In this document: piece after piece, positions 45,080-54,200 of the stretch
How positions within the stretch are numbered: position 1 is the first letter of the stretch
Layout: every line of letters begins with the position of its first letter
Source of the DNA: Mesostigma viride
Lineage: Eukaryota > Streptophyta > Mesostigmatophyceae > Mesostigmatales > Mesostigmataceae
NCBI GenBank assembly: GCA_009746045.1
Contig: RPFO01000213.1
Span: forward strand, 8,869,281-8,933,280
Direction: 5' to 3'
Length of the DNA stretch: 64,000 nt
Translations under genes and position numbers: made by a program
Notes under the pieces: model-generated
What the model was told of the DNA's origin: nothing
Databases searched by the model: none
What the model saw: the letters and a program-made list of their open reading frames with translations, nothing else

Positions 45080-46023
45080 CTGAAATTTTCTAGGGGAATC
45101 ATCCCCCAGCCATCTCTTCTCAGAGCTGTAGCTCTGATAGAAATCCCAGGATTGCCCAGAAAATTCTGACCCAAAATCACAGGGCCATCATAGTCCTCTA
45201 GGACAAGGAAGGTCACATCCACACCCATGACAGGGGCAGTAACCTCTCCCAACACCCTTAGATGCGTCCTACCACTGAAATCAGACAACCAGGGGTAACT
45301 TGGTTCTCCGACCAGCAGTTCTCCTGTATGCTGAGGTCCCATGACAGAAACCTGTGCATTGGTATCTATCTCCATGGCAGCTACCTCAGGTTCATCCAAC
45401 TGGACAAGCTTGGACACCTTAGGCTCCTTCTTGGCTCTTTGCAAAGCCTGTACAATATCTGATAGACGCACACCCCTAGGCCTGGTGTCGGGCCGTTCCG
45501 GAGGTGCAGCCTGTCCGCCTGCTTGCCCAACCACCGTATGTGAAGGTACCCCAGGGGCCGGGCCAGGGTCACCCTGAGGGCTCGATACAGCTGTAGCACC
45601 CTGATCAGGAAGCTCCACGTCACCCCCGCCTTGTACACCAGCGGGCACCTGGAAGAGGTCTCCTTGATTACCTCCCCGGGGACGGATCTTTGACCAGGAC
45701 AGACGGTGCACTGCTTGGGAGCCATCAATGGCCACCCAGCACTTATGGCCAGCGGCTTCTACTCGGGTCACCACCCCATCATGCCAGCTGCCACGTTTCC
45801 CTGGAAAGCTTGGTTCCTTCCACACAACAACCTGTTGTCCAACGTTAGGTTCTAGGACACTCCAGCCCTTGTCTTTCTGCCTCAGCTTGAGGAACTTGGC
45901 CTCTAGCTTCTCCTTCCATGCCTGCTCAGCATCAGCTGTCAGCATCCTGGTATGCAGCATAAGAGGATTGATGGCAATGTCACCAAAGAACATGGGAGTC
46001 CTCAGGTTCAGCCTGTCCTCCAC
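44911..46023 (-). CDS. Copia integrase C-terminal tail plus aspartic protease-like domain
   Basis: 370 codons. The first third continues the integrase tail (MLTADAEQAWKEKLEAKF) and has an SH3-like barrel (VGQQVVVWKE, WHDGVVTRVE, VAIDGSQAVHRLSWSKI). A linker follows, then a retropepsin-like unit at about 45385-45080: MEIDTNAQVSVMGP (active-site box DTNA where DTGA/DSGA is usual), then VTFLVLEDYDGPVILGQNFL (the second hallmark, ILGxxFL). The order integrase-protease-RT differs from the Copia standard protease-integrase-RT. The Gly to Asn change in the active-site triplet may reduce activity. Both statements on activity are inference. Confidence 0.75.
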   Translation of the reverse strand: MEDRLNLRTPMFFGDIAINPLMLHTRMLTADAEQAWKEKLEAKFLKLRQKDKGWSVLEPNVGQQVVVWKEPSFPGKRGSWHDGVVTRVEAAGHKCWVAIDGSQAVHRLSWSKIRPRGGNQGDLFQVPAGVQGGGDVELPDQGATAVSSPQGDPGPAPGVPSHTVVGQAGGQAAPPERPDTRPRGVRLSDIVQALQRAKKEPKVSKLVQLDEPEVAAMEIDTNAQVSVMGPQHTGELLVGEPSYPWLSDFSGRTHLRVLGEVTAPVMGVDVTFLVLEDYDGPVILGQNFLGNPGISIRATALRRDGWGMIPLENFRTTFPVRCRAKPVKGVKWDEGDRGAPSGQFGDSSCVAPQQYWHNSQEPCCTLSFDI

Positions 46024-46936
46024 AGATCGAACGTAGCCATGCAGATGTCACAATGGCAGATGACGTCCTTGGAATCCTCTCCACCAGCAGCACAGTCTTG
46101 ATCTCTTGGATGGCTCTCTCCACCACCCCTTGCTGGCCGTGGCTCTCCCTGGGTGTAATCAGCAACTCTGGAAACTCTGGCAGGTTCTCACAGCACTCAA
46201 ACTGAATGTCACACTGCAACAACTCCAACCCAGGGTACCTGCTCCTTGTCAACTTCAGAGCAGCAATCAATGTAGGCTTCTCCATGTCAGGCAGGATCTC
46301 TAGGGTCTTGTACTTGGTATATCTGTCCACTGCCACCAGCAGCTTCAAACCCCTGATTCTCTGAATATCTACCTGCACATGGCCTGGCTGCAAAATAGGA
46401 GTCCTGGCATGAGACTGCTTGGGCTTTCTAGCAACTAGCCTGCACTTGCAAGCTTGAGCAACCTGTTGGCAGATGGAGTACAACTCACTTCCTCCCAGCC
46501 GTCTAGCAACTTGCAAAGACTGAGCTGCATGGCCAAACATGGTATGCAACCTTGAGGCATTGATGTCATACAAGAGAGAAAACCTTTTATTGTCATTATT
46601 AGCACTCAAGGTATGTACAGATCCCTTATGTACAGGAGGCACCAGGGTCGTGCCTGTCAGACTGTCTCCAGCCCTATCCTCATCCTGACCATCCTGTGCC
46701 AGTCCTGCACGGTCAGAATGCTTCTGAGATCCACCTGGGTCCACATCACCAGGTCCTACCTCAGGCTCAGCACCGCCATGGCGGGCACGTTGGCGAGTAA
46801 CCACTGCAGCTACAGCTGGCATACTCTCTGTGGTAACCAAGCTTGCCCCATCGTGTCCAATAGGCTCTTTCACTAGAGCATGGGGCTGCCCCTCACTGCT
46901 GTCACTAGCAGCTTCATTACACACCCCTGGGGGCAC
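45980..46936 (-). CDS. Copia integrase
   Basis: Starts with a low-complexity linker, then a GAG-pre-integrase-type zinc region (RLHTMFGHAAQ ... CQQVAQACKC, HHCC) and the DDE core: VQVDIQRI (first Asp), LLQCDIQFE (second Asp), GVVERAIQEIK (Glu). The family reaction is 3' processing and strand transfer of the DNA copy. The core ends in another frame from the tail (46023 onwards), so there is a frameshift near 46000. No protease was seen between gag and this domain. Confidence 0.82.
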   Translation of the reverse strand: MPPGVCNEAASDSSEGQPHALVKEPIGHDGASLVTTESMPAVAAVVTRQRARHGGAEPEVGPGDVDPGGSQKHSDRAGLAQDGQDEDRAGDSLTGTTLVPPVHKGSVHTLSANNDNKRFSLLYDINASRLHTMFGHAAQSLQVARRLGGSELYSICQQVAQACKCRLVARKPKQSHARTPILQPGHVQVDIQRIRGLKLLVAVDRYTKYKTLEILPDMEKPTLIAALKLTRSRYPGLELLQCDIQFECCENLPEFPELLITPRESHGQQGVVERAIQEIKTVLLVERIPRTSSAIVTSAWLRSICGGQAEPEDSHVLW

Positions 46937-46969
46937 CCTCCAGGGTTCAGGGATGTGTGCAGGCTCAAG

Positions 46970-47857
46970 TCAATGATCAGCAGCCTTGCCCTTGCCCTTG
47001 TCCTGGGATGGACCAGCCTTGTCCTTGCTGCCACCCTGAGCTGGCTTGCTCTGACCTTCCTGCCTCAGGTACGAGGGACACTCATTCCTGAAGTGACCCT
47101 TCCCCTGGCAGAAATAACATTCCACCTGACTGATGTCCCGTGAGGTCCCACTGCTGGGCCCAGCCTTGGGAGGACCACCCACCCTCTTGAAGTCAAACTG
47201 GGACTGTGGATGTCCCGACTTCGGCGGGGTCCCCCGTCCAGCCCTTCTGTCACGCCCCCTCCTGGACCTTCCTCGACCCCTTGAAGAGGTCTCAGGCCCT
47301 CTCGAGGGCGCTGGGCCCCCGTGGCCCGATCCCCTCATGGACTTAACCGTGGGTTCAGTGGCCTCCTCATCACCCTGACGAGGGCGCTTACCACCCACGT
47401 ACTTGCCGCTGAAACACTCATACAACTGGTCCGTCATGGCTGCCCAGCCATGGACCTGTCGCATGTGGATGGTCACATTATCCATGGTGACCGTATCCAG
47501 CTGCAGCGACTTGAGAAAGTCGCCCATGGCCATCCGATCTGCGACGAAGAAGCCCTTGGCCATGGCGTCCTCCCTCAGCTTGACGAAGTCTTCAAAGGCG
47601 TGGACCACTAGTTGCCCCTTGATGGGCTTGTAGTCCAGGTATTCTTGCTTCAGGTGGGACCCATCTATGGTCCTCTTGTCACTCAGGAACGACCTGAGTC
47701 GCGTCATAAACGCCGTCCAGGTGTCCCCCGCCGCGTGTCGCTCCCGAACAAACTTGAACAGCCGCCTCGCCGACTGCCGTATGTAGGCACTAGACGCCAG
47801 GATGCGAAGCTTGTCACCGTTGTATATCTCCGTGTACAAGTTCATGTCCTCTAACAT
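46970..47857 (-). CDS. Copia gag with zinc knuckle
   Basis: 295 codons: a helical gag core (ARRLFKFVRERHAAGDTWTA, LSDKRTIDGSHLKQEYLDY), an Arg/Gly-rich stretch (RGRGRSRRGRDRRAGRG), then a CCHC knuckle CYFCQGKGHFRNEC (CX2CX4HX4C) and a Lys-rich tail. Role by family: particle protein binding element RNA. The N-terminus (KDNWQPRDIL, stop at 47962) lies in the preceding frame; the ~100-bp break may be an intron or a disruption. Confidence 0.82.
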   Translation of the reverse strand: MLEDMNLYTEIYNGDKLRILASSAYIRQSARRLFKFVRERHAAGDTWTAFMTRLRSFLSDKRTIDGSHLKQEYLDYKPIKGQLVVHAFEDFVKLREDAMAKGFFVADRMAMGDFLKSLQLDTVTMDNVTIHMRQVHGWAAMTDQLYECFSGKYVGGKRPRQGDEEATEPTVKSMRGSGHGGPAPSRGPETSSRGRGRSRRGRDRRAGRGTPPKSGHPQSQFDFKRVGGPPKAGPSSGTSRDISQVECYFCQGKGHFRNECPSYLRQEGQSKPAQGGSKDKAGPSQDKGKGKAADH

Positions 47858-47961
47858 CCTCTCAGCAGATTTCCCTAGACATATTTAGGCCGGGTCCACA
47901 CGGGCAAAACTCACAGGGAAAACTGGCCGGGGAAAACCTCTCGGCACGGGTCGGCGCGCGG

Positions 47962-48226
47962 TTACAGAATGTCCCGGGGCTGCCAATTGTCCTTGATGGA
48001 CTGAAACTGGCCTAGCACCGCGTACCCCTCAGCAACGGTTGGTCGCTTAGGCGCCGCTTGATCTGCGGCTGGCGCGTGCTGCCCGCCCTGCGATCCTTGG
48101 CTCTGATTATCTGGCACATCAGCCTGGTCTCCCAGCGCCTGGCCGTCCCCGCGTCCATCGCGTCCACCGCGTCCATCGCGTCCATCTCGTCCATCCATCC
48201 CAGCGCCGCGCCGCCCGAAGCCCATA
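47962..48226 (-). pseudogene. Copia gag N-terminus, cut by the Gypsy insertion
   Basis: The frame from 48225 down to the stop at 47962 has a short Asp-Gly-Arg repeat (GRDGRGGRDGRGDG) and NWQPRDI. Removing the Gypsy element and one CATA copy joins it in frame to an upstream ATG in 59685-59727, independently confirming the Gypsy boundaries. Confidence 0.7.
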
Positions 48227-49134
48227 TGTCACGGACGCGCGCTATGTCATCCGGGCGCCCACTATGCACAAGACCGGTGACGTGCGCAAGGAATTTGTCT
48301 TCTACGCATTTTCGACAAAGGCTAGTGACCGGGGGGGGACACTAGCACTTGCAGCATAAGAGCGGACGAAAGTGTACGTGCACGCGCGCCGGGCCAGGCA
48401 CAGCTGGGCGCGCAGCACTGACTTGAGCGGACGGCAGCACAAGTGTGCAGCGTCGAGAGGATCATACGCGTGTTAGTGGACAGCTGGAGCTGAAGCTGTA
48501 CTGCTGGACTTCAACAGCGCCGAGGCTATTGACAGGCCAGGTGTCTTTGTGGTGTAGAATAGCGGGTCAACGTTATGAGGACTGGACAGAAAATGGAAAA
48601 GGACAATTTGCGGTGCGGAGCCAGATCGCTGGAATGAATGCGAAATCGCTGGCAGCCCTAAAAAGGGATTTCTTCTAGAAAGGAACGATTAGACGCAATG
48701 TTTGCTGGGCCACTCACACGCAAGGTGTGAGCGTGCAGATTGTCTGAAGGATATTATGCTTCGACCTTGCTGGACGTGACTCAATGTCGGACATTCCCAG
48801 GGACAGAAATGCCGGAGCCTCTAGGAGATGAGATCGGCAACAGGGTAGCAATTTAGATTTGTCCGGATGCCTTCCTGCTTTTGTTGGCATGTGTGGTAGA
48901 AAGCCAGGACGGCAACTGGAATGCGGTTTCTATTCGCATGGTTCAGGCAGCAAGATAGTTTTGGCATTCCTGGCTGGACTGACAAGTGTGGCGTGTGTCA
49001 TGCGTGTGGCATGACGAATGGACTGTGCAAAGTGTGTGTTGTGAAAGCATTATTCTATAGCAGGGGAGGCAATAAGGTGGTCATCAGGCACGAGGGACAG
49101 TTCCTTGTCCTCGGCTGAGAGCCCTCCTTTCTTT
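48227..49134 (+). repeat. Gypsy left terminal block B1
   Basis: Starts TGTCACGGACGCGCG. It matches 58406-59541 almost perfectly once the 230-bp block at 59200-59429 is excluded. After 49134 the sequences part, and block A, which follows B at the right end, is absent here. Confidence 0.92.
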
Positions 49135-49403
49135 ACTCGAAGAGACTACCCGGTAGTCTGCTTCCTTCTGTTCGAAGCCAAGACGTTGGCTTTAGTGTTT
49201 AGCAACCATCAGCAGTACAGGGAACGGCCTGGCTGACAGTTTGTAAAGGAAGTGTCTTGAGACAGATTTTAAGAAAATAGAACTAGCCAGAATTTGCTGG
49301 CTCTTGTCTTTTTCTGGCAGGCTAGTCGAGTCGTTATCCTTGACACCTGTTATAAAGCCTTTGGTTGTTGCTTCTTCTCAGCGAAACCTAGGCTTGTTGG
49401 TTC
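49135..49403 (+). other. Gypsy 5' leader
   Basis: Non-coding sequence between B1 and gag. No tRNA-iMet primer-binding sequence (TGGTATC...) was seen at the B1 edge, so the primer is unknown. Confidence 0.5.
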
Positions 49404-51239
49404 TTGTTTTGCCCATCGGTCAGCTGGTGCATGCCACTGACGCGAGCGCAGACTCGAGCCATGGCAGATGCAAATAGAGCAGATGCCGACACGTCCGCTC
49501 CGGGGTCGAATGGCGGGATTCCTCCCGCCGTACCCGCAGTGGGTGAGAGTCGCGACCAAGAAGCGCCGCTGAGTATGGTGGCGCTGTTCGCGCAGATGCA
49601 AGCGCAGATGCAGCAACAGTCGCAACAGTTGCAGCAGCAATTGGCGCTGCAGATGCGGGAAGTGACCGACAGATTGGTGGCCGTAGAGGGTCGTCATCTG
49701 CAGTCCACACCATGGGACGGGCAGGCATCGATGCCGGGCCCCAGTGGTGTTGCCGCGGAGCCGAGGGAGCGGGACCAGCCGCCAACCTCAGGTAATGCGG
49801 CGGGAAGGGCTTCGATGGAACCGGGGGTTTTGGCTGGGTCGCTAACCCAACACGACTTGCTTGGTGAGGCGGATGGTCAGCCACGGGGCGAGTATACGCT
49901 GGCGCCCAGGCGCCTGCCTTTCGATCAAGCGCGAGACGGATTGCACGAGGAGAACGGGGCAGGGCTGGCGCGCGCGATGGACCCACACAGGGGTGCACCA
50001 GGACGCATGCTGCCAGGCGGGGCCTCAATTCCGTTTGGGCGAGGCGGTGGGGCGCTGACCGGCGGGTCGACTGCACGGTGGTCAAGTGTGCCAATCGGGC
50101 GCATTCCGCCCATGGAGGACATAACCACGCCGCTGGCTTTCCGAGTACGGGAGGCAGCACGACCAAGCACGCTGGCGCAGGGACGCGCAGCTCAGCGACC
50201 GCCGGAGGATGCCGATGGGGTGCAGTACCCGCAAAGGGTGCGCCTCATACCGGAAGGCGCGAAGATGCCCACCCTACCACGGGTGGACATGCGCGAGAAG
50301 TTCTCCACAACCGGCAATCTGGCCACGCTGGCGCAGGCCTACAACGCGTACAAGTCATGGATTGATCTGCAATACATGACTACGCAAGGCGCTGTAATGC
50401 ATGAGTTTGTGATGAACAACATGCATTTTTTCTTTCACGGCCTTACGCTGAGGCGAGTGGCTAGGCTGGTGGAGCAGTGGAGAGAGGTCTCGCTGTACAC
50501 GCGTCACACGGACGTGTGGTTCGGCTTCGACGGGCGTGGCCAGCCCGACTATGACAACATCATGTATGGTGTCGACCCTGCCGAGGAACTGTGGGGCCTC
50601 CTTCGCCAGGAATACCCGGTGGAGACCATCAAGGCAGAGCGTGAGTGGCGCAGTTTCAAGATAGCCGAGGGTGAAACCCCGGAGCAATCTTACGAGCGCC
50701 TCATGGAGTTCGCCGGCGAAGTGGAGGACTGGTCCGAAAAGCTGGCGTGTCAGAAATGGCTGCAAGCGCTAGGCTCCAAGGAGATGGAGCTGCCCACGCC
50801 GCCCAACGGCCAGCCGTGGCGATTGCGGTCACTGTGCATTGAGGTCAGGGCCATGATGCGACGACACGCGCAAGGCCGGATCTCGGTAAGCACGGTGGTG
50901 GCCGAGCTGCAGGCCAAGGTCGACGCGCTGACCAAGGCCAAGTCGGGTGAGTCGTCTGCCACAAGACAAGCGCGCCCGCAAGGCGGCCACGGTGCTAGCA
51001 GGAACCAAGGGGGGTCTCGCAACGCCTCATCGCATGATGCAACCCAGGGTAACGCCGCTGGCGGCAACAAAGACGCTGCCGCCCCGACGCGAGCTGGGGG
51101 GGCACGTCCTCACAGACGGGTACTAGGACGGATGCGCGCAAATCGGGCTGCTTCCTTTGCGACAAGGATGGGCACCTTAGTCGCGAGTGTCCAAGCCGCT
51201 GCACGAAGCCGCATGGGGCAGACACGAAGTGGCACCTGA
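49404..51239 (+). CDS. Gypsy gag
   Basis: 611 codons; the likelier start is the methionine of MPLTRAQTRAMAD at 49434. It has a Gln-rich coiled-coil (AQMQAQMQQQSQQLQQQLAL, 49590-49660), a disordered Gly/Pro region and the retrotransposon gag core at about 50330-50780 (EFVMNNMHFFFHGLTLRRVA, ELWGLLRQEYPVE, EDWSEKLACQKWLQAL). A basic Ser/Gly-rich tail follows. The zinc knuckle that should close gag is read in the -1 frame, so the last ~45 codons of this frame are probably not native. Confidence 0.88.
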   Translation: MFCPSVSWCMPLTRAQTRAMADANRADADTSAPGSNGGIPPAVPAVGESRDQEAPLSMVALFAQMQAQMQQQSQQLQQQLALQMREVTDRLVAVEGRHLQSTPWDGQASMPGPSGVAAEPRERDQPPTSGNAAGRASMEPGVLAGSLTQHDLLGEADGQPRGEYTLAPRRLPFDQARDGLHEENGAGLARAMDPHRGAPGRMLPGGASIPFGRGGGALTGGSTARWSSVPIGRIPPMEDITTPLAFRVREAARPSTLAQGRAAQRPPEDADGVQYPQRVRLIPEGAKMPTLPRVDMREKFSTTGNLATLAQAYNAYKSWIDLQYMTTQGAVMHEFVMNNMHFFFHGLTLRRVARLVEQWREVSLYTRHTDVWFGFDGRGQPDYDNIMYGVDPAEELWGLLRQEYPVETIKAEREWRSFKIAEGETPEQSYERLMEFAGEVEDWSEKLACQKWLQALGSKEMELPTPPNGQPWRLRSLCIEVRAMMRRHAQGRISVSTVVAELQAKVDALTKAKSGESSATRQARPQGGHGASRNQGGSRNASSHDATQGNAAGGNKDAAAPTRAGGARPHRRVLGRMRANRAASFATRMGTLVASVQAAARSRMGQTRSGT

Positions 51240-51240
51240 T
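51103..51240 (+). CDS. Zinc knuckle in the pol frame
   Basis: Upstream of the first pol methionine (51239) the pol frame is open and encodes GCFLCDKDGHLSREC (CX2CX4HX4C, 51146-51190). The switch from gag to this frame must happen near the G7 run at 51096-51102. Either a -1 frameshift or a sequence error/indel explains it. Confidence 0.75.
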
Positions 51241-54200
51241 GAACAAGTGTCCAGCCGCGGGCATCAAGACGGTCCACTTCGCCGAGATGGCGGGCAAGAC
51301 CGACTCGATGGAAGCCCAGGTGGCTGCCATCAAGCATGGTGAGGAGGCGACGGCGCCCCCCAACCAATTCGAGACGGTGTACCGGGAGGACCCATTCTGG
51401 GCGCCCATGCCGGGTGACGTCGAGATCAACGCTGCGGAGGCTACCAAAGGCAAGCAGGCACGCAGCCCGCTTTCTTTTCAGCAGGCACCCATGTTGCCTG
51501 CCGGGCAGTTGCCCGCGTCCTTTTCCATGCCGCTGGCTGGGGTGCAATCTGCTTTTGAGCATGCGAACCCTGCTGGGCTGGAGCAGCGTAGGCGATTGGC
51601 GCCTGTGTACCCAATGCCGTTCATTGTGGACGTACCCATGTTTTCAGCACGGCAGGTGGTCGACACCTTCGGGCAGAAGGGGGTTGAGTGGCTGGGGTCG
51701 GTTGTGTCCGAGATCCAGTTGTTCGCAGATGGGCATGATGTGCGCACCTTGCGCAATTCTGAGTCCGTCACCTACGGGCGCCAGCCGGTAGAAGCCGCAG
51801 TGCCCGTGGTGCAAGCGGGAGTGGTCAGCACAAGTAGCCAGCAGCGCACTAGTGCAGTCCCCCAGGTTCCCACGGTGGTTCCATACCCCAATGGTGAGCC
51901 GTCCATGGCGTTCCAAGCAGTTGGAGCCTGTGGAGATGTATGGAGCGACATGGTGACATGTCCGTTGGTTGGCGCAGTCAAGCTTGATAGCGGTGCTCAG
52001 CCGCTAGTCATCAGCACGGACTTGGCCACCATGCTGAACCTGACCTACGAGAACGGTGGCTTAGTGGAAAGCCCCGTGTCTGTGTCAGGTTGGCAGGGTC
52101 CGGCTAGTAAGCCGTACGCTATGACGGCGGTTAAAGTCAACGTGATTTTCAATCCGTTGCGCGCCTCTAGCATGACCACCGTGTCCGCGTATGCGCTGGT
52201 GGTCAACAAGTGTGGATATTCCGCACTACTCGGGGTGGATGTCCTTGCTCGCGCCATGGTTCAGGTGGACTATAGGGCGGAGGAGGCATCTTACATCCCT
52301 GATTGGGATGGGGCTGGCCTGAAGCGGGCCAGCGTGCCGGTCTCATGCTTCAGTTCTTCAGCCGGGGCTGCACGCCTCAACCCTTCCGCGGCTGCGGGCG
52401 TGGTGGAGGTCAGCATGGTGGAGGTACGGGCGGCGGGCTCATCGGCGTGGGACAAGCATCGGACGGTGCTGCCCCAGCCAACGGCGAGCATTGCCAAGAT
52501 GCGCACGCAGTGGTCGCTGGATGCTGTGACGTCCACGCGGCAGCTGGCTATGCGCAAGCGGGTAACTGAAGCCGTCATCACCATTCCTCAGATGGCCAGC
52601 CATGGCCTCACTTTGCTGCAACCGGGTGTCTCGGAGGCCCAAGGTAATTTTTCTGCTGCAATCTTACCGCAGGCCCCTGATTTTGCCAAGGGTGCGGTAG
52701 TGTTGGAACTGTTTGCGGGGATCGGAGGGGGCATTGCAGGCTTTTTGGCCGCAGGCGGCGTGTGCCGTAAACTCATCGCGGTAGAGCCATCGCACAAGGC
52801 GCGTCAGGTGTACTTCAGTCACTGTGGCGTGTTGTCGCGAGAGTATCCCGCGCAGTTTCCGCCATCAGCATGGCGTGACCCGTTTGGGGAATGTCCTCAA
52901 GATATCCGAGCCATCGGTGAGGTGCAGGTGCAGCAGTTGTTGCGCAGGCATCATGCCATCGACTTGGTAATTGCGGGTTGGGAGTGCCAGGGCCTGAGCC
53001 AGGCAGGGCAAGGGCGGGGGCTAGCCGATCCGCGTAGCGCGCTGTTCTGGGAACTGTTGCGTGTGGTGGGACTGTTGCAGTCGCGTCAGCCCCATCCGCC
53101 TGCGTATCTGTTTGAGAACGTTGTGGCGGGTGACAGCCCACATCAGGCGGTGCGGGAGGACTGGGCTACAATCGTGGCACTCCTGGGGGAGCCCATCGTG
53201 TGTGACAACGCAGGGCTGGGTGGGCTCACGCATCGTTTGCGTGCCTATTGGACCAACGTGGCGTGTGCGACCGATGTGCAGGCGGTCTTGGGGGCCGTAG
53301 CAAGGCAGCATCCGAGTGTGTCTGCGGAGGTAGCATTGCCTTCCCACCTAGTCACGCAGAAGGTGGATAGCGAGGATCGCCCACCGTATGCACGCGTCAA
53401 CCGGGTCGGGAGCCCCATGTGTGCACTGCCGACCCTGGTCAGTTACCAAGGGTCGACAGCATACCGTGATCGGGGTAAGGGTCTCGTTTGGGACACTACC
53501 ACCGGTCTGTTGGTGCAGCCACCCGCAGAATTTCGTGAGGCCAGCATGGGTTTTCATGTCGGGGCCTCGGCGCTGCCGGGCGTGCTCGAGAGTGAGCGCT
53601 GGTCTTTGATAGGCCAGGCTATGTCGGTGTTGCAGGTCGGGTATGTGCTGCTTGCATCGGTTGCCGTGCGCCAGTCTGGGGGGGCGTCCCCAGCCAATCC
53701 GCCTCAGCAGGTTGAGGCGCGCGCAGCCAAACTGAAGCGCCCTGCAGCGACGGGGACTTCATCAGCATGGGGGTGGCGTCTGCGACAGGTGTGGACTATC
53801 ATTCTCATGACCGCCCTGCTGACCAGCACCGTGCTGGCCGGCGAGCCCACGCTGCATCGGGTAATACACCGTGCGGCACGCGAGGCTCCGGCGGTGGGTG
53901 TCACACCAGGCGTGGCAGCCTTTTCCTTGTTCCACGACGATGCGGCTAGGGCGCCGCATCTTGAGGCACATGCGGTAGCTGTGGGTGATCCCGCGGATAC
54001 GCACCCCTGGGCTATTGGCGAACACCTTTCTGATGCGCAGCGCTCAGCCATGCTAAAGTGGCTAGGCACTGCAAGGGGGGCCTTCGCTTTCACAAGTGAT
54101 GAACTGGGGTGTTTCAATGGTGGGACCATGCGTGTTCCATTGGACACTGACACCCCTTTGTTCCGACGCCAGCATCGCCTGAGTCAGGCCGAGTTGGATT

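Noticed and set aside
48445-48678. 77-codon frame duplicated at 58623-58856
   Set aside because: Sits inside Gypsy terminal block B. No motif, and LTR-like sequence is expected to be non-coding; kept only as a remote possibility.
52685-53680. Methyltransferase as an independent host gene
   Set aside because: It is in the same frame as the upstream protease and downstream RT, without stop, start or intron, so it belongs to the polyprotein.
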